Notes: generated by a model from the letters alone, not told the origin. A stretch of 35,687 nt of DNA from DASYML01 sp036399835 (GCA_036399835.1 DASWMI010000020.1:1-35687); one strand, 5' to 3'; shown: positions 1 through 8,846, numbered from the stretch's first letter. Made by a program: numbers and translations.

Positions 1-2468
1 GCTCGCTCGACACCAGTTTTGATGGCGACGGCAAGGTGACGACCGACTTTGCCCTCAACGAAGATGCCGTCACGGGGCTGGCCCTCCAGACGGATAACAA
101 GATCGTCGCGGTCGGTCGAGCCAATTTGCAGATTCGTATCATCCAGACGCAAGACCCCAACTTCGAGCTGGCGCGCTACAACACGGACGGCTCGCTCGAT
201 ACGAGCTTCGGCACGGGCGGGCTGGTCTCAACGGACTTCCCAACAAACGGAGACGATCTCGCTAACGCGGTCGCAATTCAAACAGACGGGCGCATCGTCG
301 TCGTCGGTCAAACCGGACCACACCTCAGCCAGTTCGGTAACACTGACACAGCTTTCGGCGTCGCGCGCTATAACACGGACGGCTCGCTCGACACCAGTTT
401 TGATGGCGACGGCAGGGTCATAACCGACTTCGGCCCGACACACGATATGGCGTTTGCCGTCGCCTTGCAGACCAACGGCAAAATCGTCGTCGCGGGGGGA
501 AATGGCAACGACTTCCTCCTCGCGCGCTATAACACCAACGGCAGCCTAGACGATGGGACAGCAGGCGACTCGACGCCAGGCGACTCCTTCGGCACTGGCG
601 GCAAGGTGACGACAGATTTTAGCGGCGCTAACGATGGAGCCAGCGCTGTCTTGATTCAACCTGACGGCAAGATTGTCGCGGCTGGCTTCGCCAACTCGGA
701 CTTCGCCCTCGCGCGCTACAACACTGACGGCAGCCTCGTCACGACAGGCTTCGGCACTGGCGGCAAAGTCACGACAGATTTTAGCGGCGGCCCGGACGCC
801 ATCGCAGGGCTTATCATTCAACCGGATGGTAAATTGGTTGCAGCCGGTTCGGCCACTATCCCCGGCTCCAATAGTGATTTTGCGCTCGCGCGCTACAACA
901 CGGACGGCTCGCTCGACACCAACTCGGACGCGGACCCCGCTGTCTCGTTCGACACGGATGGCAAGGTCACGACAGACTTCGGCGGTTTCGACACCGCTGC
1001 GGACCTAGCCCTTTTTGCCAATGGAAAGATCGTCGCGGTAGGACTTTACTTTCCGATTACTACTTCCGAAGCATCGAAGGAGGAGAGAAAGCCAGCCGCT
1101 CTCGGCGACGCATCCGTATTCTTCGCGCTCGCGCTCTACAACGCGGACGGCTCGCTCGATAACTCCTTCTGCACCGACGGCAAAACCATCACGGACTTTT
1201 TCGGCATCAACAACCAGGCCGCCGCCGTCATCATCCAGCCCGACAACAAGGTCGTCGCAGGCGGTTTTACCGACACAGGGAGCAGCTCGGATTTCGCGCT
1301 CGCCCGCTACATAGCCGGGGCAGCACCGACACCTTCGCCTAGCCCTTCGCCATCGCCATCACCATCGCCGTCTGCGTCGCCTGCTGTGGTCCAGTTCAAT
1401 GCCGCGAACTATGATACGCCCGAAGGCTGCCATGATGTGCTGATTACCCTGACGCGGACGGGCGACCCCGGTCTGGCCTTCAGCGTTGACTATGTGACCA
1501 GCGATGGCACGGCCAAACAAAGAACCGACTACACGATTCAATCCGGCACAATCACATTTGCTGCTGGCGAGCTGAGCAAGACTTTCACCGTCCTCGTCAA
1601 TGATGACAGCTATGTTGAGGGCAATGAACAGTACACATTGACGCTCGGCAGTCAGACGGGCGGCGTGTTGCTGGGGACTCAAAGCACAGCTACCGTGACG
1701 CTCATTGACAACGATACTGTCAACCCGCCGACGGCCAACGTCATTGACGACACGCAAACCTTTGTCTGCCAGCTTTATCATGACTTCCTTAGTCGCGAGG
1801 CTGACCCGGGAGGGCTGGCCTACTGGATGCACCAGATAACACAGTGCGGCTCGGACCAGCCGTGTATTGGCCGCAATCGCATAGACGTTGCCAACGCCTT
1901 CTTCTTCGAGACGGAATATCAGGATACAGCGTTCTTCGTCTATCGCATCTACAAGGCATCCTTCGGCACGCGTCCTTCCTACGCGCAGTTTATGCCTGAT
2001 CGCAGCCGAGTCATCGCAGGCCCGAACCTGGACCAGAAAAAGGACGCCTTTGTCGAACTCTTTGTCCAGCGCCCGTCCTTCAACTTACCGGCTGACCCAG
2101 CCGCCTACGTTGACACTCTGAATGCCAATACGGGCAACTCCTTGACGCAGGCGCAGCGAGATGCACTGGTCAACGGATTGATAGCGAATACGGAGACGCC
2201 TGCCAGCGTGCTGCGCAAGGTGGTGGACAACTCAGTCTTCGTTGATAAGGAGTATAACCCTGCCTTTATCCTCTCGATGTATTTCGGGTTCCTGCGACGT
2301 GACGCGGAGACCGGAGGCTTTGAATTCTGGTTGAAGCAGATCAACAGGTATCCTTTGCGAAACGTGCCTGGACAGCACGCGCTGGTCTGCTCATTCATCA
2401 CCTCACGCGAGTACCAGGAACGCTTTAGCTCCGTGCTTACACACAGCAATCAAGAGTGCCCGCGTTAA
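1..2468 (+). CDS. Secreted delta-60 repeat / Calx-beta / DUF4214 protein, 5' end outside the window
   Basis: The frame is open from base 3, so the true start lies upstream. The visible part is about 820 residues. Numbering from the GTG at 36, residues 1-425 hold about seven delta-60 repeats with the pattern SLDTSFGTGGKVTTDF, then QPDGKIVAAG, then DFALARYNTDG. A Pro-Ser linker follows at about 430-447, then one Calx-beta domain at about 451-562 that ends in a TLIDND motif. The C-terminal 240 residues form a DUF4214-type module with FLSREADPGG and FYGxRDxETGGFxFWL-like elements. A repeat unit near residues 345-366 carries an odd insert rich in Lys and Glu. Delta-60 repeats are thought to form beta-propellers. 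I infer an extracellular surface or adhesion protein. The same C-terminal module ends the protein at 27691-30936. A strong terminator follows. Confidence 0.85.
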   Translation, partial: SLDTSFDGDGKVTTDFALNEDAVTGLALQTDNKIVAVGRANLQIRIIQTQDPNFELARYNTDGSLDTSFGTGGLVSTDFPTNGDDLANAVAIQTDGRIVVVGQTGPHLSQFGNTDTAFGVARYNTDGSLDTSFDGDGRVITDFGPTHDMAFAVALQTNGKIVVAGGNGNDFLLARYNTNGSLDDGTAGDSTPGDSFGTGGKVTTDFSGANDGASAVLIQPDGKIVAAGFANSDFALARYNTDGSLVTTGFGTGGKVTTDFSGGPDAIAGLIIQPDGKLVAAGSATIPGSNSDFALARYNTDGSLDTNSDADPAVSFDTDGKVTTDFGGFDTAADLALFANGKIVAVGLYFPITTSEASKEERKPAALGDASVFFALALYNADGSLDNSFCTDGKTITDFFGINNQAAAVIIQPDNKVVAGGFTDTGSSSDFALARYIAGAAPTPSPSPSPSPSPSPSASPAVVQFNAANYDTPEGCHDVLITLTRTGDPGLAFSVDYVTSDGTAKQRTDYTIQSGTITFAAGELSKTFTVLVNDDSYVEGNEQYTLTLGSQTGGVLLGTQSTATVTLIDNDTVNPPTANVIDDTQTFVCQLYHDFLSREADPGGLAYWMHQITQCGSDQPCIGRNRIDVANAFFFETEYQDTAFFVYRIYKASFGTRPSYAQFMPDRSRVIAGPNLDQKKDAFVELFVQRPSFNLPADPAAYVDTLNANTGNSLTQAQRDALVNGLIANTETPASVLRKVVDNSVFVDKEYNPAFILSMYFGFLRRDAETGGFEFWLKQINRYPLRNVPGQHALVCSFITSREYQERFSSVLTHSNQECPR

Positions 2469-2510
2469 CTGCAAAGCGCTGATTAACGCGCCGGACCAAC
2501 TCTCAACCCG

Positions 2511-2546
2511 GATGCAGCCGACAGGTTTCTGTTGGCTGCATCTTTT
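2511..2546 (+). terminator. Rho-independent terminator after the delta-60 protein
   Basis: A perfect 14-bp inverted repeat (2511-2524 with 2529-2542, arm GATGCAGCCGACAG) encloses a four-base loop and is followed at once by TTTT and an AT-rich stretch. It lies 42 bases after the stop of the upstream gene and before the phosphoesterase start. Confidence 0.85.
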
Positions 2547-2633
2547 ATTAAGGGGGTTGTTCGCTGGCTGCAAATGCTTTGGCAAGAGTATAGAATTGCG
2601 CAGAGAAGAAGAGGATAAAGCGGGAAGAGAACG

Positions 2634-3266
2634 ATGGGCCGGACAATTATTGTCGGAGATATTCATGGCTGCTATGACGAGCTTCTGGACCTGCTGGAGA
2701 AGCTACGCGCGGGCGCGGATGATCGCGTCGTAGCGGTCGGCGATCTGATCGTCAAGGGAGAACAGAACCGCGAGGTGCTGGACCTCTTTATGGGTGATGC
2801 GCGCTTCTCCTCCGTCATCGGCAACCATGACCTGGCCCTGCTGCGTTACTGGCGCGGCGAGGCCGTCAAGCTCAAGGCTGCGCAGAAAAGGACGCGCAAA
2901 GAACTCAAGCCGGACCGCGAGCGCTATGCGGCCTATCTGGAATCTTTGCCGCTCCTCATTGACCTCGGCTCGCATCTCGTCGTGCACGCGGGCGTGCGTC
3001 CGGGCGTCGCCATCAAGGAGCAATCCGTAGAGGATTTAACGGAGCTGCGCACGCTCGGGCCGGACCGGACCAGCCGTCGGGGCGTGCCCTGGTACGATGT
3101 TTATGAGGGCGAAAAAACGGTCATCTTCGGCCACTGGCCCTCTGCTGAGCCGCGCCGGGGGCCAAAGGCTCTGGGCCTCGATACGGGCTGTGTCTACGGC
3201 CATCGCCTGACGAGCTATATCATTGAAACCAGTGAATTAGTCAGCGTCGAATCGCGCCGCGCCTGA
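2634..3266 (+). CDS. Calcineurin-like metallophosphoesterase (ApaH/PrpE-like)
   Basis: This is a 210-residue cytosolic phosphoesterase of the Ser/Thr phosphatase and diadenosine-tetraphosphatase superfamily. The metal-binding motifs appear in order: GDIHG (residues 8-12), GDLIVKG (36-42), GNHD (63-66), HAGV (about 117-120), FGHW (about 165-168) and a closing GLDTGCVYG. The ATG at 2634 is preceded by a GGAAGAG Shine-Dalgarno sequence. The motifs fit a two-metal (Mn/Fe) phosphohydrolase, but the substrate could be a dinucleoside polyphosphate, phosphoprotein or RNA cap and cannot be chosen from sequence. It has no signal peptide. It lies 350 bases upstream of ppk1 on the same strand, so a link to phosphate metabolism is possible but unproven. 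Confidence 0.85.
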   Translation: MGRTIIVGDIHGCYDELLDLLEKLRAGADDRVVAVGDLIVKGEQNREVLDLFMGDARFSSVIGNHDLALLRYWRGEAVKLKAAQKRTRKELKPDRERYAAYLESLPLLIDLGSHLVVHAGVRPGVAIKEQSVEDLTELRTLGPDRTSRRGVPWYDVYEGEKTVIFGHWPSAEPRRGPKALGLDTGCVYGHRLTSYIIETSELVSVESRRA

Positions 3267-3616
3267 AGGCCCGGAAAGCTCTCGCAGGATGTTGACAGCG
3301 CGGGTCAGGCGCATCTCGATGAGCACAGACGGTGCGCGAAAAACCGCGTATGAGACTGAGTGAAAAGACTTTCGACGGCTCTCAAGATGAACCGAAGAGG
3401 CACAGCGAGAGCATCAATTTCATGCAGCAGGAGGCTTTAGATAATCTCGTGACACTTCTTCAATAATCAAGTTAAGCAACTATTTATGTATAATCCTCTT
3501 CAGAGAGTCCAACAGGCACATAATTTGCTCGCAAGACAGACGCCAATACAGGTTCTCCCCGGAATCTGCTCTTTTAGTAAGACCTTTTATCAGAGAGTCG
3601 TTTAAGGGAAATTTTA
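3267..3616 (+). promoter_or_regulatory. Intergenic region upstream of ppk1 with a candidate -10 box
   Basis: This 350-base gap has no convincing ORF. It contains a consensus TATAAT at 3489-3494 in an AT-rich patch, but no good -35 at 16-18 bases, so any promoter here may need an activator. An 11-mer, GTTCTCCCCGG (3552-3562), recurs exactly in the leader of the large sugar-dehydrogenase gene (27576-27586), and TTGCTCGC precedes it in both places. No Pho box was recognised. Confidence 0.35.
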
Positions 3617-5773
3617 ATGGCAACAGCTCTAAGCCAGGACGCGCTTCAGGATAACAGGCCCGCAGAGGCCCGCAGGGTCGCGCTGCCTCAAACCATACGC
3701 CATTCCAAAGAGCTTCTCATCAACCGCGAATTCAGCCTGATAGAGTTCTTTCGTCGCGTGCTCGAAGAGGCGCTTGATGAGTCGCAGCCTTTGCTCGAAA
3801 GGCTCAAGTTTCTCTCCATCTTTTCGTCCAACGTGGACGAGCTGTTTATGATTCGCGTCTCGGCGCTCAAAGAGGAGCTGGACGAGGCGGTGGACGTTTT
3901 ATCGCCGGACGGGATGACGCCCGCCGGACAGTTGAGGGGCATCAGGGCGCGGCTGCTCTCCTTAATCTCGGAGCAGATGCGCTGCTTGCGCGAAGATGTC
4001 TTACCACAACTTTCGGAACAGGGAATCGTGGTCGCGCCCTACAGCGAGCTATCGGCTGCCGAGCGCGATGAATTGAATGACTATTTTATGGCAAAGGTCT
4101 TTCCGGTCCTCACGCCGCTGGCCGTAGACCCCGCGCATCCGTTTCCATATATCTCTAACTTGAGTCTCAACCTGGGATTGATGGTCAGACCGGAGGACGC
4201 GCACGGACTCAGGGAATTTCCGAATGGGAATACAGAGCCGCGCTTTGTCCGCATCAAGGTTCCGCCCGTCGTCCCGCGACTGGTTCCGGTCGGCAACTCT
4301 GGAACCCGGTTTACTTATCTGGAAGAGCTGATCGCGGCCAATAGCACGTCTCTCTTTCGCGGGATGCAACCGGCTGAGTGCCACCCGTTTCGCGTCACGC
4401 GCGATGCGGATATACACATCAGGGATGACGAGGCGGACGACCTCTTGCGCACCATCCAACAGCAACTTCGCAGGCGGCGCTTCGGCACACCCGTCCGGCT
4501 CGAAGTCGCTTCGACGATGCCCCGCGAGATGGTTGATTATCTGAGACAGTCTCTCGGGCTGACCCTTGATGACGTCTACTCGATAGAAGGGCCGCTAGAT
4601 GTTTCCGGTCTTATGTCGCTTTACAAGATTGACAGGCCGGAGTTGAAAGACAGGCCGCTGCGCGTGACGGCTCCCGCGCTCTTCGAGCGGGATCAGCCCA
4701 TCTTCGATGTGATTAAAAATCAGGATGTCCTGCTCCATCATCCTTACACTTCCTACTCGACCGTCACGGATTTTATACACATGGCGGCGAAAGACCCGGA
4801 AGTGCTTGCCATCAAGATTTGCCTCTATCGCACAGGTCCAGACTCGCCGATTCCACAGGCCCTGATTGAAGCCAGCGAGCGCGGCAAACAGGTGACGGCC
4901 ATCGTCGAGCTTAAAGCGCGTTTTGACGAGGAGAACAATATCGAGTGGGCGCAGAAGCTTGAGCACGCCGGCGTGCATGTCGTCTATGGCCTCATCGGTC
5001 TCAAGACTCACTGCAAGGTGACGCTGGTCGTGCGACGCGAAGGAGATGCGCTCCGTCGTTATGTACATATCGCGACGGGTAATTACAACCCGACGACCTC
5101 CACCACCTACACGGACCTCGGGCTGCTCACGGCCAACGAAGAGATCGGCGCGGATGCGACGGACCTCTTCAACTTCCTGACCGGCTACTCGCGGCAGACG
5201 GAATATCGTCAACTGCTCGTCTCGCCCGTCGCCATGCGCACGCGCATGCTCTCGCTCATCGAGCGCGAGACGGCGCACGCACGTGCGGGTCGTCCTGCGC
5301 GCATCACCGCGAAAATCAACCGGCTGGCTGATACCAAAGTGATTCGCGCTCTGTACGAAGCTTCGCAGGCCGGAGTCCGGATTGATCTCATCGTGCGCGG
5401 CATCTGCATGTTGCGTCCGGGCGTACCGGGTCTTTCCGAGACGATTAATGTCAGGACCATCGTCGGGCGCTTTCTGGAACACAGCCGCGTTTACTATTTT
5501 GCCAACGGCGGCGATGAAGAACTCTACATCGGCAGCGCAGACTGGATGCCGCGCAATTTTGACCGCCGCGTCGAAGTCGTGACGCCCGTCTATGACCGGC
5601 AGCTCAAGCATTATCTCAAGGATGAAGTCCTGTCGGCATACCTGCGCGACAATGCCAAGGCGCGCAGGCTCCTCCCGGACGGCACATACGAGCGCATCAA
5701 GCCTGCGCCGGGCGAGGAGCGTTTTGACAGCCAGCTCTATTTTGAAGAAGAGGAAAGAGAAGCCCTCTTGTAA
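3617..5773 (+). CDS. ppk1: Polyphosphate kinase PPK1
   Basis: PPK1 reversibly transfers the gamma phosphate of ATP onto inorganic polyphosphate. At 718 residues it has the usual family length, with N-terminal, head and two phospholipase-D-like catalytic domains. The N-terminal INREFSLIEFFRRVL and LFMIRVSALKEE motifs are present. The catalytic half has HHPYTSYSTVTDF, then YGLIGLKTHCK, whose His465 matches the autophosphorylated histidine, then FLEHSRVYYF with the second histidine (His622), and IGSADWMPRNFDRRVEV. The start ATG has an AAGGGAAA ribosome site. The next gene starts 35 bases after the stop, so it heads an operon with two exported kinase-like proteins and a DUF4956 membrane protein. 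No key residue is missing. Confidence 0.97.
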   Translation: MATALSQDALQDNRPAEARRVALPQTIRHSKELLINREFSLIEFFRRVLEEALDESQPLLERLKFLSIFSSNVDELFMIRVSALKEELDEAVDVLSPDGMTPAGQLRGIRARLLSLISEQMRCLREDVLPQLSEQGIVVAPYSELSAAERDELNDYFMAKVFPVLTPLAVDPAHPFPYISNLSLNLGLMVRPEDAHGLREFPNGNTEPRFVRIKVPPVVPRLVPVGNSGTRFTYLEELIAANSTSLFRGMQPAECHPFRVTRDADIHIRDDEADDLLRTIQQQLRRRRFGTPVRLEVASTMPREMVDYLRQSLGLTLDDVYSIEGPLDVSGLMSLYKIDRPELKDRPLRVTAPALFERDQPIFDVIKNQDVLLHHPYTSYSTVTDFIHMAAKDPEVLAIKICLYRTGPDSPIPQALIEASERGKQVTAIVELKARFDEENNIEWAQKLEHAGVHVVYGLIGLKTHCKVTLVVRREGDALRRYVHIATGNYNPTTSTTYTDLGLLTANEEIGADATDLFNFLTGYSRQTEYRQLLVSPVAMRTRMLSLIERETAHARAGRPARITAKINRLADTKVIRALYEASQAGVRIDLIVRGICMLRPGVPGLSETINVRTIVGRFLEHSRVYYFANGGDEELYIGSADWMPRNFDRRVEVVTPVYDRQLKHYLKDEVLSAYLRDNAKARRLLPDGTYERIKPAPGEERFDSQLYFEEEEREALL

Positions 5774-5808
5774 CAACTTTCGCGGGAATATTATTCGAGG
5801 ATTCGATA

Positions 5809-6762
5809 ATGTTTGGTTCAAACAGGACGCGTCAACTGCTGGCCCTGAGCCTGCTCTGTCTCTTCGGGCTTTCAACCTCCGCGCTGGCCTTTCAAGATCA
5901 GCAGAAGGGGAAGAAAGATAAGGCGACGGCGGACGGCACGCCCGTTCTCTGGACCGACCCTGGAGACATAGCCACCCGCGATCTTTTTCTTGGACCAGGC
6001 GGCGATGCGATGCAGCCGGACCTGAGCAGCGTCACATATCTCAAGGACGAGACGGGCGGATATTCGACTAAATATCGCGTCCGTGATGGCGCGGGGCGCG
6101 AGTGGGTCGTTAAAATCGGCAAGGAAGCGCAGCCTGAAACAGCCGTCACGAGACTCGTCTGGGCCGTCGGCTACCAGACCGACATTACCTATCTGGTCCC
6201 ACACGTAGAGATTCAAGGCAAGGGCGCATTCGATAACGTGAGGTTCGAGGCGAGGCCCGAAGCCGTCAAGCGGCTCGACGAATGGAAGTGGGAAGATAAC
6301 CCCTTTGTCGGTTCAAAAGAGTTGCAGGGGCTAAAGATTCTCATGGTGCTCGTCAACAACTGGGACTTGAAGAACTCCAACAACAGGATTCTCCTCTCGA
6401 CGGACGAGCAGACGGGCCGGAAAGAGCTGCGCTATATCGTCAGCGACCTCGGCGCGACCTTTGGCAAGACAGGCAACTTCATCACGCATAATCGTAATCA
6501 GCCGAAGGACTACGTCAAGACCGGATTTATTGAGAGGATTGACGGCAAACGCGTCCGTTTCGATTATCACGGCAAGAGCGGAGACTTGCTTCGCAACATC
6601 AGTGTCGAGGATGCCAGATGGATCGGCGAGCTACTCTCGCGCTTGAGCGACCAGCAACTCAAGGATGCCTTTCGCGCAGCCAATTACAGCGCGGAAGAGG
6701 GACAACTGCTCGCGGACAGCGTTCGAGAGAGAATCAACGAGCTGGTCAATCTTCCGAAATAG
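5809..6762 (+). CDS. Exported protein with protein-kinase-like motifs, paralog 1
   Basis: I do not recognise a named family. The 317-residue product begins with a signal peptide (hydrophobic core about 9-27, cleavage near ALA-F). Its mature part shows, in kinase order, a Lys in REWVVKIG (K102), a Glu in an amphipathic stretch (E110), NNWDLKNSNN with the DxKxxN spacing of a kinase catalytic loop (D186, K188, N191), and VSDLGATFGK with a DFG-like D213-L-G. All are conserved in the neighbouring paralog. I infer a secreted, atypical kinase-fold enzyme, analogous to CotH or Fam20 proteins. The visible evidence is the motif order only, and a non-catalytic fold or chance is possible. A GAGG site precedes the ATG. 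It follows ppk1 by 35 bases. Confidence 0.7.
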   Translation: MFGSNRTRQLLALSLLCLFGLSTSALAFQDQQKGKKDKATADGTPVLWTDPGDIATRDLFLGPGGDAMQPDLSSVTYLKDETGGYSTKYRVRDGAGREWVVKIGKEAQPETAVTRLVWAVGYQTDITYLVPHVEIQGKGAFDNVRFEARPEAVKRLDEWKWEDNPFVGSKELQGLKILMVLVNNWDLKNSNNRILLSTDEQTGRKELRYIVSDLGATFGKTGNFITHNRNQPKDYVKTGFIERIDGKRVRFDYHGKSGDLLRNISVEDARWIGELLSRLSDQQLKDAFRAANYSAEEGQLLADSVRERINELVNLPK

Positions 6763-6874
6763 TCGAAGAGTTATCATTTGAATCGCTAAGCTAGCGAAGT
6801 CTCTGTCCGGCCCTTTTCTGTCAAAGCTCTGCGCCGCGGGCCAGCTTGAAGATTATCTAGCGGAGGTTTTGTAG

Positions 6875-7855
6875 ATGCTCCTTTCAAAACGCGTGAGGGG
6901 ATCGAGCGCGGCTCTCATCCTGCTCATCTTCAGTCTTTCATTTCCCGCCCTCGCTGGTCCAGAAAAATCGAAAAAGAAGAAAGAGACTCCAAAGGGCACA
7001 CCCGTTCTCTGGCGCGAGCCTGACGATATTGGCTCGCGCAACCTTCTGCTGGGGCCGGGCGGCGCGGCGATGAGACCGAATCTCAGGCGCATACGTTTTA
7101 TCAAGGAGGAGAAGGGCGGATACTCGAAAAAGTTTCGCATCAGCGACGGCTCGGGGCGCGAGTGGGTGGCGAAGGTCAGTAAAGAGGCGCAGTCTGAGAC
7201 GGCTGCCGTGCGTCTGCTCTGGGCCGTGGGGTATATGACGGAGGTCAATTATCTGGTCCCGCGCCTGCGTATTCCGGGCAAGGGCATCTTTGAGAATGTC
7301 AGGCTTGAAGCGAGACCCAAAAGCATAGAGCGGCTCGACGAATGGAAGTGGGAAAAGAACCCTTTTGTCGGCACGAAGCAGTTTCAGGGCCTCAAAGTCA
7401 TGATGCTTCTCTTTAATAACTGGGACATCAAGGATTCAAATAACCAGATGCTGCTCATACGCGGCGGTCGCGGCGAGAGTAATCAACTCCATTACATCAT
7501 CAGCGACCTCGGCGCAACCTTCGGCAAGACCGGCAGCCTGCCCATCATCTGGCGTATCACGCGCAGCCGCAATAATCCTGAAGATTATGCGAACTCGAAA
7601 TTCATTGATGATGTGAAGAACGGGATGGTCTATTTCCATTACGGCGGCAAGAAACAGGATGTCTTCGAGGACATTACCATCAATCAGGCCAGATGGATCG
7701 GAGGCTGGCTCTCGCGCCTCAGCGATCAACAGTTGAGGGACGCTTTCCGCGCAGCCAACTATGAGCCGGACGAGATTCGCTTGCTGGTCGAGGCCGTGCG
7801 GTCAAGGGTGGATGAGCTGGTCCAGCTTCCAGCCCAAACAGGAGATGGCCGCTGA
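6875..7855 (+). CDS. Exported protein with protein-kinase-like motifs, paralog 2
   Basis: This 326-residue protein is a close paralog of the preceding one and collinear with it along the mature chain. A signal peptide (core about 11-26, cleavage near ALA-G) is followed by a Lys-rich linker. Conserved elements are PVLWREPDDI, GREWVAK (K100), NNWDIKDSNN (D184, K186, N189), ISDLGATFGKTG (D211), and near the C-terminus ARWIGGWLSRLSDQQL and DAFRAANY. It has a short insert after DLGATFGKTG relative to paralog 1. The start is set by GCGGAGG at about 8 bases. The stop overlaps the start of the DUF4956 gene as TGATG, so the two are translationally coupled. The tandem arrangement suggests a duplication with diverged substrates. 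Confidence 0.7.
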   Translation: MLLSKRVRGSSAALILLIFSLSFPALAGPEKSKKKKETPKGTPVLWREPDDIGSRNLLLGPGGAAMRPNLRRIRFIKEEKGGYSKKFRISDGSGREWVAKVSKEAQSETAAVRLLWAVGYMTEVNYLVPRLRIPGKGIFENVRLEARPKSIERLDEWKWEKNPFVGTKQFQGLKVMMLLFNNWDIKDSNNQMLLIRGGRGESNQLHYIISDLGATFGKTGSLPIIWRITRSRNNPEDYANSKFIDDVKNGMVYFHYGGKKQDVFEDITINQARWIGGWLSRLSDQQLRDAFRAANYEPDEIRLLVEAVRSRVDELVQLPAQTGDGR

Positions 7856-8802
7856 TGACTTCCGGACCGCTCAAGGGCATGAACAGGCAGACGATAATTC
7901 TGATAGCAGTTTTCCTGGCCGTTCTCTTCGTGAGCGCGCTGGCCTCTTATCTGCTGTTCAATAGAACCAGTGGGCCAACGACGCAGGGCGCATCTGTCTC
8001 GCAGCCCGCCGCCGCGGAATCCTCGCCTGCCGGTACGAGCGCGACGCAGCCGCGCAGGGCCGCCGACAAGGATGATTCCTTTCTCTCGCGCCTCATCGGC
8101 TCCGGTGAATCAAACCCTGAAGAGACGCGTGCCGAACACTGGCTCTCGACGGTCGCGCGCGTCACCTTGAGATTTGCGCTGGCCTCTTTGCTCACGGCGA
8201 TGCTGGCTTTCAGACCGCGTAAGAGGGTTCCAATAACGATGCGCAACCCTTATGTCGCGCAGACGCAGATACTGCTGGCGGTCGTCGCTTCGGCCTTGAT
8301 GATGGTCGTCGGCGACAGCGCGGCGCGTGCCTTCGGTATCTTCGCCGCCGCCTCGCTGGTCCGCTTCAGGACCAACATACGCGACCCGAAAGAGATAACG
8401 GTCTTGTTAATCTGTCTCGCCGTCGGGCTGGCGACAGGAGTGGGCCGCTGGGATTTGGCTATCATCCTCAGTCTCTTTGTGCTGCTCACGCTCTGGATTC
8501 TGGAATACTACGAAACAGGTTTAGTGCTCCGCGCGATGGAGATCAAAGTCACAACGCGCAACGTCGCCGCAGCGCAGGAGATACTCAGGCAAATCTTCGA
8601 GAAGCACGAGTTCACTGCGGAACTGCGCGCGCTCGATAGAGAGGATGAGGAAGACCCTCTTGGCAAGATTGTCTATCACGTCAACATCAGTCCCTCCGTC
8701 AGCACGGACCGTCTGAGCGAAGAGATATTCGCATCCGATGAGAATAATATTGACGCCGTCGAGTGGAATCAAAAAGAGAACATCTCTTATATTTACAAGT
8801 AG
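7855..8802 (+). CDS. DUF4956 family membrane protein
   Basis: This is a 315-residue inner-membrane protein. An N-terminal transmembrane segment (about 12-35) is followed by a Ser/Ala/Pro-rich linker (38-95). Four or five further helices (about 97-118, 136-153, 158-170, 181-196, 200-217) surround the family signature RFRTNIRDPKE (170-180). A soluble C-terminal domain of about 95 residues follows. From memory, DUF4956 proteins commonly sit beside VTC-type polyphosphate polymerases and CotH kinases in Firmicutes and Actinobacteria. Here the partner is ppk1 and the kinase-like genes instead. Its ATG overlaps the upstream stop. The molecular function is unknown; a role in polyphosphate transport or organisation is inferred. 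Confidence 0.85.
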   Translation: MTSGPLKGMNRQTIILIAVFLAVLFVSALASYLLFNRTSGPTTQGASVSQPAAAESSPAGTSATQPRRAADKDDSFLSRLIGSGESNPEETRAEHWLSTVARVTLRFALASLLTAMLAFRPRKRVPITMRNPYVAQTQILLAVVASALMMVVGDSAARAFGIFAAASLVRFRTNIRDPKEITVLLICLAVGLATGVGRWDLAIILSLFVLLTLWILEYYETGLVLRAMEIKVTTRNVAAAQEILRQIFEKHEFTAELRALDREDEEDPLGKIVYHVNISPSVSTDRLSEEIFASDENNIDAVEWNQKENISYIYK

Positions 8803-8822
8803 GCCAGGGCTGAAAGCAAAAG

Positions 8823-8846
8823 GGCCGCTCTCTTAATGGAGCGGCC
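8823..8846. terminator. Bidirectional terminator between convergent genes
   Basis: A perfect 8-bp stem GGCCGCTC/GAGCGGCC (8823-8830 with 8839-8846) has an 8-base loop. It is followed by GTCTT on the plus strand and, on the minus strand, by CTTTTGCTTT. It sits between the stops of the DUF4956 and phosphatase genes. Confidence 0.75.

Noticed and set aside
1336..1380. Simple-sequence repeat in the delta-60 gene as a phase-variation tract
   Set aside because: It encodes an in-frame Pro-Ser linker with a 6-base unit, so length changes would not shift the frame.
3379..3440. Possible decayed third hairpin repeat (GAGGCACAGCGAGAG)
   Set aside because: Only one short arm-like match is present and no inverted partner or AGCCACCGCAG end is found.
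4595..5875. 426-codon open frame on the minus strand across ppk1
   Set aside because: It is antisense to a fully conserved PPK1, has no recognisable domain or ribosome site, and arises from the GC-rich third positions of the real gene.
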